Positions 9,158 through 18,736 are shown, numbered from the stretch's first letter. The stretch is 64,000 nt of DNA from Psychroserpens algicola (GCF_014526325.1 NZ_JACNMJ010000004.1:124001-188000); one strand, 5' to 3'. Made by a program: numbers and translations. Notes: generated by a model not told the origin, from the letters alone.

Positions 9158-10031
9158 AGCTGGTAAAGTAATGGCATTAGCAGGAGTAGACCTTGCTAAT
9201 AAGTCGAAAGAAGATTTACAATCTTCGTTTAAAACAATATTAAATAACGGCATGCATGGGTTGTGCTTTAGTCCGTATGAAGAAGGACAGTCGGCAGGCG
9301 ATCAAATTTCAGAAGCACAAATACGTCGACGTATGGAGATTATTAAACCCTATACAAAATGGATCCGTACGTTTTCGTGTACCGACGGAAATGAAATTAT
9401 TCCCAAAATAGCTCACGAGTACGGCATAAAAACATTAGTTGGTGCTTGGTTAGGTGATGATCCCGAAATTAATACACGTGAAATAGCAGGTCTTATCCAA
9501 TTAGCTAAAGAAGGTTTTGTAGATATAGCTGCAGTTGGGAACGAAGTGATGTATCGAGGTGATTTAACTGAAGACGAGTTGTTAAACTTTATGTATCAGG
9601 TTAAGAAGGAAATTCCAGAAATCCCAATGGGATATGTAGATGCGTATTATGAGTTTACTGAAAGACCTAAAATAACTGAAGCTTGTGATATCATATTAGC
9701 AAATTGCTATCCGTTTTGGGAAGGTTGTCCTCTAGAGTATTCGCTTTTATATATGAAAGAAATGTTTGCACAGGCAAAACTTGCGGCCAACGGAAAGAAA
9801 GTTATTGTAACCGAAACAGGTTGGCCAAATATGGGAACTAGTTTTGAAGGCGCTCATCCGTCGTTTGATAATGCTATAAAGTATTTTATCAATGCTCAAA
9901 AATGGTCTGAGGAAGACCAAATTGAAATGTTTTACTTTTCATCGTTTGATGAATCTTGGAAAGTTGGAGCCGAAGGCGATGTAGGTGCATATTGGGGACT
10001 TTGGAATAAGGATGAAGACTTGAAATTTTAG
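9147..10031 (+). CDS. Cytoplasmic GH17 family beta-1,3-glucan hydrolase
   Basis: A 294-residue single-domain protein without signal peptide, unlike the lipoprotein GH17 upstream. GH17 motifs are clear: AVGNEVM with E133 as acid/base and VTETGWPN with E223 as nucleophile; FYFSSFDESWK near the end is also typical. It overlaps the symporter gene by 11 nt, which implies coupled expression. It should act in the cytoplasm on imported beta-1,3-linked oligosaccharides, either hydrolysing them or transferring glucosyl units, next to the GH149 phosphorylase. Stop is at 10029-10031 and the operon probably ends here. Confidence 0.82.
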   Translation: MSVRAGKVMALAGVDLANKSKEDLQSSFKTILNNGMHGLCFSPYEEGQSAGDQISEAQIRRRMEIIKPYTKWIRTFSCTDGNEIIPKIAHEYGIKTLVGAWLGDDPEINTREIAGLIQLAKEGFVDIAAVGNEVMYRGDLTEDELLNFMYQVKKEIPEIPMGYVDAYYEFTERPKITEACDIILANCYPFWEGCPLEYSLLYMKEMFAQAKLAANGKKVIVTETGWPNMGTSFEGAHPSFDNAIKYFINAQKWSEEDQIEMFYFSSFDESWKVGAEGDVGAYWGLWNKDEDLKF

Positions 10032-10042
10032 AAATACTAAAG

Positions 10043-10057
10043 TGAAATGTGTTTCAA
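10043..10057. promoter_or_regulatory. Short palindrome TGAAA-N4-TTTCA
   Basis: TGAAA (10043-10047) and TTTCA (10052-10056) are inverted around four bases and include GTTTCAA, the same half-site seen at 278-284. It lies behind the GH17 stop and ahead of the promoter of the T9SS gene. It may be an operator of the local regulator or a weak stem; evidence is thin. Confidence 0.25.
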
Positions 10058-10148
10058 TCCTAGTAATAGTAAGAGTTTCGAGATTTTTTAGCTGTTATTA
10101 TGAAAAGTAAAAATTTTCGACTTGTATGCTTTTTGTAGTGGTGGATTT

Positions 10149-10180
10149 TTTGTGATTTCTCGTTTTGACTGTTACATTTA
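10149..10180 (+). promoter_or_regulatory. Candidate promoter for the first T9SS-exported protein
   Basis: TTTG at 10149-10152 and TACATTTA at 10173-10180 are 20 nt apart, close to the Bacteroidota pattern TTTG-N19/21-TANNTTTG. Transcription would begin near 10187, giving a leader of about 60 nt that is very A-rich, as usual for strongly translated flavobacterial genes. Confidence 0.45.
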
Positions 10181-10247
10181 CGAATATTAAAATATAAAAT
10201 ATTAAAAACTAAGAATAATTAAAATTAATAACTAAATAAATAACAAT

Positions 10248-11132
10248 ATGAAAAAAAATTACATCTTAACAGCATTAATGATTTTGGCATTATTGCCAGC
10301 AACAGCACAAACGGATATTAATTTTGATCCGGCTAGTACAGAAGGTACTGGATGGATTGGATATATGAATGTTTTTGAAACACCAGCAAATGGAGGTGGT
10401 TTTGTTTTTGGTTCAGGATGGGGAACAGCAGATCTTATTGTTGTCGATAATATGGATGGTACAGTAACGTTGAAGCCTAATAGAGTAAATGATACAGATG
10501 GGTTCTGGCAAACTGGGAACCTTACTGGAAATAAAATAATGGATGCTACTTATTATTTAGAGGATGATTCATTAGCTGGAACTTCATTTACATTTAATGC
10601 TGAAGTTATCAGTAATACATTAGATGATTCTAGTTTAGATTATCCAATTACTTACGAAGCATTTATTAAAGTTTTTGCACCAGATTACAGCTCTTTTACA
10701 TCATACACTTATGATTTAAGCGAAGGTAATTTTACAATTACGTTAGATGCAGCACAGTCTGCAGTAGGAGATCATATTCAATACGGATTTAATATGACAG
10801 GTCCTAATGTCAATATTGATATGTCTTTTGACGCACAATATGACGCTATTGGAGGAATCACTGTTGGAGAAAATACTACACTATCTGTAACTACAGCAGA
10901 TCGTAATGAGTTTTCAGTTTTTCCAAATCCTACAGCCAATGTGTGGAATGTAAATTCTACTCAGCAAATTAAGTCTATTGAAGTTTATGATGTTCTTGGA
11001 AAGCAAGTCATTGCAATGAATCCAAATACTAATGAAGCTACTATTGATACGTCTAATTTGGTTTCTGGTTTATATGTAGCTAAGATTAGTTCAGATAAAG
11101 GCAGTAAAACAATGAAGTTAATAAAGAGATAG
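10248..11132 (+). CDS. Secreted protein of unknown function with T9SS type A sorting domain
   Basis: A 294-residue protein with a signal peptide ending near TAQ/TDI (residue 21). Residues about 22-205 form a beta-rich domain with many Trp, Gly and Asp residues (GTGWIGYMNVFETPANGGG, WGTADL); I do not recognise the family. The last 75 residues form a T9SS type A tail: FSVFPNPT, the EVYDVLGKQV strand, a Ser/Thr-rich turn and GLYVAKI, ending KTMKLIKR. It is therefore moved over the outer membrane and either released or attached to the surface. No catalytic motif is evident. Lying directly behind the beta-glucan operon and under its own promoter, it may be a glucan-binding protein; this is inference. 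Confidence 0.75.
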   Translation: MKKNYILTALMILALLPATAQTDINFDPASTEGTGWIGYMNVFETPANGGGFVFGSGWGTADLIVVDNMDGTVTLKPNRVNDTDGFWQTGNLTGNKIMDATYYLEDDSLAGTSFTFNAEVISNTLDDSSLDYPITYEAFIKVFAPDYSSFTSYTYDLSEGNFTITLDAAQSAVGDHIQYGFNMTGPNVNIDMSFDAQYDAIGGITVGENTTLSVTTADRNEFSVFPNPTANVWNVNSTQQIKSIEVYDVLGKQVIAMNPNTNEATIDTSNLVSGLYVAKISSDKGSKTMKLIKR

Positions 11133-11151
11133 TCAAAACTAACGCAAGTTT

Positions 11152-11191
11152 AAGAGCCGCATTTGCTTGTTGCAATGCGGCTCTTTTTTTT
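11152..11191 (+). terminator. Strong rho-independent terminator
   Basis: A perfect 12-bp stem (arms 11152-11163 and 11174-11185) with a 10-nt loop is followed by a run of eight T. It closes the transcript of the first T9SS gene. Confidence 0.93.
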
Positions 11192-11210
11192 AATTTAAAA
11201 TCTATAAGTC

Positions 11211-12461
11211 ATGAGATTACTATTACAATTACTAAGTTTATTATCAATTACTTTTACATATGGTCAAACCTTTCCTATAGATTTTTCTGAACCCGAAGAT
11301 GTTATGAATTGCTTTGATTGCACCTTTACTGTTACTACTGATAATGGTGATGATGTAGGTTCAATTTCGGGAGGCGGTTTAGCTTTTGACACGGCACAAT
11401 TAAATTTAGCTCAAAATTTAGATTTATCAGACGATGATAATAATACCATCACATTCAGAATTAAACCCATTGCCGAATATGGCACCAGAACACATCTTTT
11501 AAAGTTTGAAGGTGGCACAGGTCCTGATACAGAACTCTCATTTACAACCACTGGAACCGATTGGCAAATGATTAGTTTGAATTATGGACCAAATTTGGGT
11601 AATTATGACTTACTGGTGTTTTTTCCCGACTTTAATAATAATCAAGTTGGAACTTATCTGGTCGATGATTTTGCCGGAGGAACTAATGTTCAAGAATTAG
11701 AAATTCCATCGCCTACACCGACAACTCCTGATAATGAAGTGCTAAGTGTTTATGGAGATACAGGAGGTTTTACGAATATATGGACAAGTGATTATTTTTT
11801 TGGTGAAGCTACTGTTGTAGATACTGACCCTACAAATGCAATAAACAATACTTTAAAATTAGACTTTTCGGTTGCAGGTTATGGCGAAGGAACAAATTCT
11901 GGAATTGTTACTGATGTATCTGCATATAATTATTTTCATTTTGATTATTGGACGTCTGATGCCACACAAATTAGAATGATTTTAATTGAAGAAGATGGTA
12001 GTGTGCAAGAATATTTTTATGAACTACCAACTCAGGAAATGCTTAACTATAATGAATGGACAAGTGTTGATATTCCATTGACTTTTTTTACAAGCCAAGG
12101 ATTTGATTTGGATAAATTTTTTCAATTTAAAGTAGGTACTTTATCCGATTTAGATACAGGGATTGCCTATGTTGATAATCTTTATTTTTCAGTAAACCCA
12201 GGAACAAGTTTAAGTGTTCAGGATGTAGAAACAATGACCCTTACTGTATTTCCTAATCCAACACATAACAATTGGGTTATAAAAGCTGCTCAACCAGTAG
12301 AATCAATTATTATTTATGATACCTTGGGTAAACAAATTAAGACCTTAAATCCTCATACTAATACAGCATCAATTGATGCCTCTGGATGGCAAAAGGGTAT
12401 ATATTTTGCTAAAATTAATTTAGCACAGCGCAGTCAGGTTATAAAATTGATTAAAAAGTAA
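11211..12461 (+). CDS. Secreted two-domain protein with T9SS type A sorting domain, putative carbohydrate binding
   Basis: A 416-residue protein with a signal peptide ending near YGQ/TFP. Two beta-sandwich-like domains follow: residues about 20-155 and, after a Pro/Thr linker (PSPTPTTPDN), about 175-325. The second (VLSVYGDTGGF, FHFDYWTSD, VDNLYF) resembles accessory domains attached to flavobacterial GH16 laminarinases and other galactose-binding-like modules. The C-terminal tail LTVFPNPT ... IYDTLGKQIK ... GIYFAKI ... IKLIKK is a T9SS sorting domain similar to that of the preceding gene. No catalytic residues are recognised. Together with its neighbour it may bind glucan at the cell surface or in the medium; the function is inferred only from fold and place. 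Confidence 0.72.
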   Translation: MRLLLQLLSLLSITFTYGQTFPIDFSEPEDVMNCFDCTFTVTTDNGDDVGSISGGGLAFDTAQLNLAQNLDLSDDDNNTITFRIKPIAEYGTRTHLLKFEGGTGPDTELSFTTTGTDWQMISLNYGPNLGNYDLLVFFPDFNNNQVGTYLVDDFAGGTNVQELEIPSPTPTTPDNEVLSVYGDTGGFTNIWTSDYFFGEATVVDTDPTNAINNTLKLDFSVAGYGEGTNSGIVTDVSAYNYFHFDYWTSDATQIRMILIEEDGSVQEYFYELPTQEMLNYNEWTSVDIPLTFFTSQGFDLDKFFQFKVGTLSDLDTGIAYVDNLYFSVNPGTSLSVQDVETMTLTVFPNPTHNNWVIKAAQPVESIIIYDTLGKQIKTLNPHTNTASIDASGWQKGIYFAKINLAQRSQVIKLIKK

Positions 12462-12532
12462 GGGTATATTTTCTAGTCATAATAAAAGAGTGTATTTTTA
12501 TATTGCAGTACATCCTTTTTATTTTCATAATT

Positions 12533-13540
12533 ATGGTCACATTAAAACAATTAGCAGAGCAGTTAAATGTTTCAGTATCTACAGTTTCAAAAGCATTGCA
12601 TGACAGTGAAGAAATTAGTCCGGATACAATTGAGCGCGTTAAAGCTTTGGCTAAATTTTTAAATTATAAACCTAACAAGCTGGCTGTAAGCTTAAAAAAT
12701 AGCAAAACGAATACAATTGGAGTTATCATTCCTAATATATTAAATCATTTTTTTGCTAAAGCACTTTTTGCTATTGAGCAAGAAGCGACAAAACAAGGTT
12801 ATAATATCATCACCTGTTTATCTAATGAGCTGCAATCTAAAGAAGAAGACAGCCTTCAATTATTGTCAAATGGTAGTGTTGATGGGTTTATTATGTCTAT
12901 AGCAGAAGAAACTCAAATCATCAGTAAAACAGATCATATCAGCAATATATTAAAACAGGAAGTTCCTATTGTTTTGTTTGATAGAGTTTCAGATAATTTA
13001 GAAACAGATAAAGTTATAATTGATGATTTTGATGCAGCTTATCAAGCTACAAATCATCTCATTTCCGAAGGGAGACAACATATCGTACTGATTAGTAATA
13101 TTGATGAATTGAGTGTAGGGAAGTTAAGAACTAGTGGCTATCTTGAGGCTTTAAAAGAGTCTGAAAACCATACTCAAGATCCAGTAATAGTGGCTATTAA
13201 AAGAGAAGGTTCTATTGAAGAGCATATAGACCAACTTTTTAAAACTCACCAAACTATTGACGGTATCATAGCTATCGACAACACTTCTGGAGTAGTGGCG
13301 CTACAAAAGGCATTAAAGCATAATTATAGTATTCCAGACGATATGTCTATTATAGGATTTTCTGATGAAAATGTACTTCAATTTACCGATCCAAAATTAT
13401 CAACAATTTCTCAGCACACTTTAGATATTGGTAAAGCATCAGTCGAGTTATTAATTAATCGTTTGAATGATAAATCGTCTACAGATTTAGTTACCAAAAC
13501 CATTAAGGCAAAGCTGCAATTACGTGGCACAACGAAATAA
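12533..13540 (+). CDS. LacI-family transcriptional regulator
   Basis: A 335-residue regulator. The N-terminal helix-turn-helix is VTLKQLAEQLNVSVSTVSKALHD in parts (residues 2-24), with the hinge helix NKLAVSLK near 55, followed by a periplasmic-binding-protein-like effector domain (IGVIIPNI, GFIMSI, DRV, GIIAIDN, IGFSDE). Such regulators sense a sugar and control the adjacent locus; the beta-glucan operon to the left is the likely target. A TTG 30 nt upstream would add IMVT-preceding hydrophobic residues unlike the family, so I take ATG 12533. There is no terminator between it and the T9SS gene, so read-through is possible. Confidence 0.88.
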   Translation: MVTLKQLAEQLNVSVSTVSKALHDSEEISPDTIERVKALAKFLNYKPNKLAVSLKNSKTNTIGVIIPNILNHFFAKALFAIEQEATKQGYNIITCLSNELQSKEEDSLQLLSNGSVDGFIMSIAEETQIISKTDHISNILKQEVPIVLFDRVSDNLETDKVIIDDFDAAYQATNHLISEGRQHIVLISNIDELSVGKLRTSGYLEALKESENHTQDPVIVAIKREGSIEEHIDQLFKTHQTIDGIIAIDNTSGVVALQKALKHNYSIPDDMSIIGFSDENVLQFTDPKLSTISQHTLDIGKASVELLINRLNDKSSTDLVTKTIKAKLQLRGTTK

Positions 13541-13653
13541 GCATTCGGTTTTTCACCAAATATTAATGATATCGATAAAAATTGTATTGCAATCCGATAT
13601 CTTTGCGATATAAGGTTTCAAAATGGGTTATATTTATAAAAAAGCGACACCCA

Positions 13654-14676
13654 TTGAAATTAATTAAATTCACAAAAAAAGGCATCTATTGTATTCCTGG
13701 GAAATTCTATCTCGACCCTTGGTTTCCGGTGGATTATGCAATTATTTCTCACGGACATGCTGATCACGCTAAATGGGGAATGAAACATTATTTATGTCAT
13801 GACGATTCTAAAGCCATACTTCAACATCGCATAGGTAAAGATATTTCAATTGAAAGTTTGCCATATCACATAGAACGAACGATTAACGGGGTCAAGGTGA
13901 GTTTTTTTCCAGCAGGACATATCATAGGTTCTGCACAAATACGATTAGAATACAAAGGTTTTATAGTCGTATTTTCAGGTGATTATAAAGTCAAAAATGA
14001 TCATCTTACAGCGCCTTTTGAGCCTGTGAAATGCCATGAGTTTATAACCGAAAGCACTTTCGGATTACCGATTTATAATTGGTCGGAAGAAACAGTACTG
14101 CAACAACAAATGCACGATTGGGTACTTCATAACCAGTCAATAAACCGTACAAGTATTTGTGTTGGTTATTCATTGGGGAAGGCACAACGTATTATGAAAT
14201 TACTAGATGGTTTGAGCGATATATATGTTCATAGTGCAATTCATAATATTAATGAAGCTATTAAAAGTTCTGGAATTATATTGCCTCAAACAAAACTATG
14301 GACTGCAGATACAGACAAAACATCACTTCAAAATCAAATTGTAATTGTTCCTCCTGCATTGTTGGGTTCAAATATGATTAAACGTATTCCCAATGCAGCT
14401 ACAGCTATTTGTTCTGGTTGGATGCAAATTCGTGGTAATCGCCGTTGGCAATCTGTTGATGCAGGATTCCCCATCAGTGATCATGCAGACTGGAATGGTT
14501 TAATTTCTGCTGTAAAAGCTACAGAAGCAGAAAAAGTTTATGTGACCCATGGCTCTCAAGCAACGTTTTCAAAATACTTAAACGAGATTGGAATTAATTC
14601 TGAAGAAGTAATCACAGAATATGGTACCAATGAAGATGAAAATGTTGAAACAGTTACTAATCTGAACGCGTCATGA
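13654..14676 (+). CDS. Ligase-associated DNA exonuclease, metallo-beta-lactamase fold
   Basis: A protein of 340 residues from TTG 13654. The MBL metal site is SHGHADHAKWG near residue 29; further metal ligands are in AGHIIGSAQI, SGDYK and the late SDHADW. The beta-CASP-like C-terminal half and KVYVTHGS fit the exonuclease subunit of the ligase-associated repair cassette. No in-frame ATG occurs nearby; TTG 13654 yields MKLIKFTKKGIYCIPG, which matches where family members begin, while the frame is open back to 13582. The stop overlaps the ligase start (ATGA). It probably trims DNA 3' ends before ligation, based on family knowledge. Confidence 0.85.
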   Translation: MKLIKFTKKGIYCIPGKFYLDPWFPVDYAIISHGHADHAKWGMKHYLCHDDSKAILQHRIGKDISIESLPYHIERTINGVKVSFFPAGHIIGSAQIRLEYKGFIVVFSGDYKVKNDHLTAPFEPVKCHEFITESTFGLPIYNWSEETVLQQQMHDWVLHNQSINRTSICVGYSLGKAQRIMKLLDGLSDIYVHSAIHNINEAIKSSGIILPQTKLWTADTDKTSLQNQIVIVPPALLGSNMIKRIPNAATAICSGWMQIRGNRRWQSVDAGFPISDHADWNGLISAVKATEAEKVYVTHGSQATFSKYLNEIGINSEEVITEYGTNEDENVETVTNLNAS

Positions 14677-16268
14677 AGTACGTTTCAAAATTGATAAGTG
14701 ATATTGAAATCACTAATAAAACCAATGATAAGATTGATGCTTTTGTCAGATATTTCAATAATGCACCAGATAAAGATAAACTATGGCTCATAGCTATTTT
14801 TACAGGCAAACGACCTAAAAGACCCGTAAAAACCTCACTCATGAAACAATGGTGTATGGAGATTACAAAAATTCCTGAATGGTTATTTTTAGAAAGTTAT
14901 AGTACTGTTGGAGATTTAGGGGAAACAATGGCGTTGCTATTGCCAACTCCTACACATCATATTGAAAAAAAATTTAGTGATTTGATGAACGAAATTGTTG
15001 ATTTAAAATCAAAGTCAGATGATGAAAAAGAAGCATACATAAGACATATTTGGTCAGGTTTTGAAGTACAAGAGCGTCTTATTTTTAACAAACTCATAGG
15101 AGGGAGTTTTCGAGTAGGTGTTTCTAAAAAAACCTTAGTCAATGCTTTATCTAAATATTCAGGAGTAGAAGCCAACCAGTTGATGCATAGTATTATAGGG
15201 AATTGGGATGCTAATACCATTTCTTTTGATGATCTTATTCAGGGTAAACATATCAATTATGATAATTCTAAACCCTATCCTTTTTGTTTAGCATATGCCT
15301 TAGAGAAAGAACTTCATGATCTTGGTAATCTTAGCGATTGGCAGGTAGAATATAAATGGGATGGGATTCGCGGACAAATCGTAAAACGTAATGATGAAAT
15401 TTTTATTTGGTCAAGAGGAGAAGAATTAGTGACTCAACAATTTCCAGAACTTGTAGAAGCTATAGAGCAACTTAATGGTGATTTTGTCATTGACGGAGAA
15501 ATTTTGGCACTAAAAGATAATGCTATTTTACTATTTAATGATTTACAAAAGCGCTTAAACAGAAAGCACGTGACTAAAAAATTAATGGAAGAAGTCCCTA
15601 TTGGTTTTTATGCATATGATATGATGGAATGGATGGGGAATGATATTCGTCATACGCCCTTATATGAGAGACGAGAGCTTTTAGAACAATTATTGAGTTC
15701 GAAATCGACAGATAATAAAACCCTGTTTCTTTCTGAAACTATATCTGTCAAAAATTGGCAGGATTTGATACCGATACGAGCCGAAGCTCGATCAAGAGAC
15801 AGCGAAGGCCTAATGTTAAAGCAAAAGAATTCTCCCTATCATACTGGTCGAAAAAAAGGGGATTGGTGGAAATGGAAAGTCGATCCTTTAACAATTGATG
15901 CTGTGATGATTTATGCTCAAAAGGGTAGTGGTAGACGAAGTGCTCACTATACTGACTATACATTTGCAGTAAAAAAAGATGATGGCTTAGTGACAGTTGC
16001 AAAAGCCTATTCTGGGTTAACAAATGAAGAAATTATTGAAGTGAGTAGGTTTGTTAAAAAAAATTCAATCGAAAAATTTGGACCAGTCCGTACCGTTAAA
16101 CCAGAGTTAGTTTTTGAAATTGCTTTTGAAGGCATTGCTCTAAGTAACCGTCATAAATCTGGTGTTGCCCTGAGATTTCCCAGAATTTCAAGATGGCGAA
16201 AAGATAAGCCTGTAGATGAAATCGATACTATTGAAAATGTTAAACAATTGATACATTCCCCAAATTGA
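14673..16268 (+). CDS. ATP-dependent DNA ligase of the ligase-associated repair cassette
   Basis: A 531-residue ligase. An N-terminal alpha-helical DNA-binding domain (about 1-200) is followed by the adenylation domain with motif I EYKWDGIRGQ, where K228 is the AMP-accepting lysine, then IDGEI (motif III), GFYAYDMM, EGLMLKQ (motif IV) and WWKWK (motif V). A C-terminal OB domain includes FEIAFEGIA and RFPRISRWR. It uses ATP, unlike the essential NAD-dependent LigA, and is thought to seal breaks in a repair pathway together with its three neighbours. It overlaps both flanking genes by 4 nt. Confidence 0.9.
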   Translation: MKYVSKLISDIEITNKTNDKIDAFVRYFNNAPDKDKLWLIAIFTGKRPKRPVKTSLMKQWCMEITKIPEWLFLESYSTVGDLGETMALLLPTPTHHIEKKFSDLMNEIVDLKSKSDDEKEAYIRHIWSGFEVQERLIFNKLIGGSFRVGVSKKTLVNALSKYSGVEANQLMHSIIGNWDANTISFDDLIQGKHINYDNSKPYPFCLAYALEKELHDLGNLSDWQVEYKWDGIRGQIVKRNDEIFIWSRGEELVTQQFPELVEAIEQLNGDFVIDGEILALKDNAILLFNDLQKRLNRKHVTKKLMEEVPIGFYAYDMMEWMGNDIRHTPLYERRELLEQLLSSKSTDNKTLFLSETISVKNWQDLIPIRAEARSRDSEGLMLKQKNSPYHTGRKKGDWWKWKVDPLTIDAVMIYAQKGSGRRSAHYTDYTFAVKKDDGLVTVAKAYSGLTNEEIIEVSRFVKKNSIEKFGPVRTVKPELVFEIAFEGIALSNRHKSGVALRFPRISRWRKDKPVDEIDTIENVKQLIHSPN

Positions 16269-18736
16269 ATACAACATTTCACAAATCTGAAGGTTATAAA
16301 ATTATTGAACAATGGATGGCTGCCAAAGGAAACACGCCATTTAAATTTCAAAATCAAACCTGGATTAAATATCATAATGGCTACAGTGGGATGGTGGTTG
16401 CTCCAACAGGATTTGGAAAAACATTTTCTGTGTTTCTCGCCGTAGTGATTGATTACCTAAATCATCCTGAACATTATAAAAAAGGACTTAAGTTGCTTTG
16501 GGTAAGTCCGTTGCGTTCACTAGCTAAAGATTTAGCCAAAGCCATGTCAAAGGCAGTATACGAAATAGGATTAGATTGGGAAGTTGCTGTTAGAAATGGA
16601 GACACTCCAGCTAATATCCGTCGTAAACAAGAACGACTAATGCCAGATATTTTAATAACAACTCCTGAGACATTACACTTATTATTTTCACAAAAGAAAA
16701 ATTCCAGATGGTTCAAAACCCTTAATTGTGTTGCTGTTGATGAGTGGCATGAACTTATAGGAAACAAGCGTGGTGTTTTAGTTGAACTTGCCATATCTCG
16801 ATTAATTAAACTTTCAAAACGCTTGAAAATTTGGGGCATTACAGCAACAATTGGTAATCTTGATGAAGCTACAAAAGTACTGTTGCCTTATGAGGCATTA
16901 AAAACAGTAATGATTAAAGCCAAAGAGAAAAAGAAGATTAAAGTGATTTCTCTGTTACCAGATACTGTTGAAGTTTTGCCTTGGGCTGGTCATTTGGGTA
17001 AAAGCATGGTGTCCAAAATCATTCCTATTATACATGAGAATAAAACCACACTAATTTTTACCAACACACGAGGGCAATCAGAACTATGGTACCAAATTAT
17101 TCTTGAAGCTGATCCTGATCTCGCGGGATTATTAGCTATTCATCATGGATCTATTGATAGAACATTAAGGAATTGGATTGAGGACAATGTTTCTGAAGGA
17201 AACCTGAAAGCTGTGGTTTGTACTTCTTCTTTAGATCTTGGTGTCGATTTTAAACCTGTAGATTGTGTTATACAAATTGGATCTGCTAAAGGGATAGCAC
17301 GATTTATGCAACGTGCTGGAAGAAGTGGTCATTCGCCTTATGAAGTATCAAAAATTTATCTCGTTCCAACACATTCGTTAGAATTAGTGGAAGCCGCAGC
17401 ACTTAAAGAAGCAGTTAAGGAGCATCGTGTTGAAGCCAGAGAACCTATGGTACTTACTTACGATGTTATGGTACAATTCTTAGTAACCTTAGCTGTAGGT
17501 GAAGGATTTCGCGATGATGACGTCCTGGAGTTGTTAAAAGCAACTCATGCATTTTCCATGTTGACAAATGAAGAGTTTGCGTGGGCGATTCAATTTATTA
17601 CTCAGGGAGGAAATACATTAAAGTCTTATGAAGAATTTCATAAAGTTGTGAAGGACGACCTCGGTGTTTACAAAGTTACAAGTCGGCGTATTAGTATGTT
17701 ACACCGTATGAATATTGGAGCGATAGTAAGCGATGCTATGTTACTGGTGAAGTTTATTTCAGGAGGATATATTGGGATGATTGAAGAATACTTCATTACC
17801 AAATTAAAACCGAATGATAGTTTTATTTTGGCGGGACGCGTGTTAGAACTACTTCATATTAAAGATATGACTGCTTTTGTAAAACTCAGTAAATCTAAGA
17901 AAGCCATAACACCAAGTTGGATGGGAGGTCGTTTGCCATTAACATCATATATGAGCCACTTTTTGCGAAAGAAGTTAAGTGATGCCTTACATCCGGGAAT
18001 TAGAGAGCGTGAATTGAAATTTTTGCATCCATTAATTTCTACACAAAGTACCTTTTCCCATATTCCGAAGGAAGATGAATTTTTAGTAGAAGTGATACAT
18101 ACCAAAGATGGATTTCATTTATTTATGTATCCTTTTGAAGGCCGATTGGTTCACGAAGTCATTTCAGCATTGATAGCTTATAGAATAAGTAAAATCAAAC
18201 CATTGACATTTACAATTGCTATGAATGATTATGGGTTTGAACTATTAAGCGATCAGGAGATACCAATTGATAATAATACTATAAATCAAATCCTAAGCAA
18301 AGACAACCTCATGGATGATGTAATTAGTAGTATAAATGCTGCTGAAATGGCATCTCGTAAGTTTAGGGATATTGCTGTAATTTCAGGTTTGGTGGTACAG
18401 ACTATGCCTGGATCAAATAGAAATAATAAGAGTCTGCAATCCTCTTCCGGATTAATTTTTAGAGTTCTAGAAGAAAATGAGCCTAATAATTTGCTTGTGC
18501 GACAAGCTTATACTGAAGTGTTTAACCAACAGCTTGAAGAGGTACGCTTAAAAATGGCTTTTGATCGAATAGCAAAAAGCAAACTTATTATAAAAAATTC
18601 AAATACTTTTACGCCGTTGAGTTTCCCGATTAAAATAGATAGTTTGAGACAAACACTAACAAGTGAAAATTTAGACAAACGCATTAAACGCATTAAACGC
18701 ATTCAAAACGACGTATATAGGATTAATAAGTCATGA
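16265..18736 (+). CDS. Ligase-associated DEAD/DEAH-box helicase (Lhr-like)
   Basis: An 823-residue superfamily 2 helicase of the Lhr-core type. Motif I is APTGFGKT (near residue 43), motif II VDEWHEL, motif III TATIG, motif IV LIFTNTRGQSE, motif V SSLDLGVD and motif VI QRAGRSGH; a winged-helix and Lhr-type C-terminal region follow. It is a 3'-5' translocating helicase expected to open damaged duplexes for the nuclease and ligase. The start is TTG within TTGA, overlapping the ligase stop; the first in-frame ATG lies at 16313, inside the conserved N-terminus, so TTG is preferred. Its stop overlaps the next ATG. Confidence 0.9.
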   Translation: MNTTFHKSEGYKIIEQWMAAKGNTPFKFQNQTWIKYHNGYSGMVVAPTGFGKTFSVFLAVVIDYLNHPEHYKKGLKLLWVSPLRSLAKDLAKAMSKAVYEIGLDWEVAVRNGDTPANIRRKQERLMPDILITTPETLHLLFSQKKNSRWFKTLNCVAVDEWHELIGNKRGVLVELAISRLIKLSKRLKIWGITATIGNLDEATKVLLPYEALKTVMIKAKEKKKIKVISLLPDTVEVLPWAGHLGKSMVSKIIPIIHENKTTLIFTNTRGQSELWYQIILEADPDLAGLLAIHHGSIDRTLRNWIEDNVSEGNLKAVVCTSSLDLGVDFKPVDCVIQIGSAKGIARFMQRAGRSGHSPYEVSKIYLVPTHSLELVEAAALKEAVKEHRVEAREPMVLTYDVMVQFLVTLAVGEGFRDDDVLELLKATHAFSMLTNEEFAWAIQFITQGGNTLKSYEEFHKVVKDDLGVYKVTSRRISMLHRMNIGAIVSDAMLLVKFISGGYIGMIEEYFITKLKPNDSFILAGRVLELLHIKDMTAFVKLSKSKKAITPSWMGGRLPLTSYMSHFLRKKLSDALHPGIRERELKFLHPLISTQSTFSHIPKEDEFLVEVIHTKDGFHLFMYPFEGRLVHEVISALIAYRISKIKPLTFTIAMNDYGFELLSDQEIPIDNNTINQILSKDNLMDDVISSINAAEMASRKFRDIAVISGLVVQTMPGSNRNNKSLQSSSGLIFRVLEENEPNNLLVRQAYTEVFNQQLEEVRLKMAFDRIAKSKLIIKNSNTFTPLSFPIKIDSLRQTLTSENLDKRIKRIKRIQNDVYRINKS

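Noticed and set aside
13582-13653. Longer N-terminus for the MBL exonuclease
   Set aside because: The added residues precede the point where family members begin and contain no ATG; TTG 13654 is preferred.
16474-16839. 121-codon open frame on the minus strand
   Set aside because: It lies wholly inside the helicase gene, has an unlikely composition and no family resemblance; it is a shadow of the coding frame opposite.
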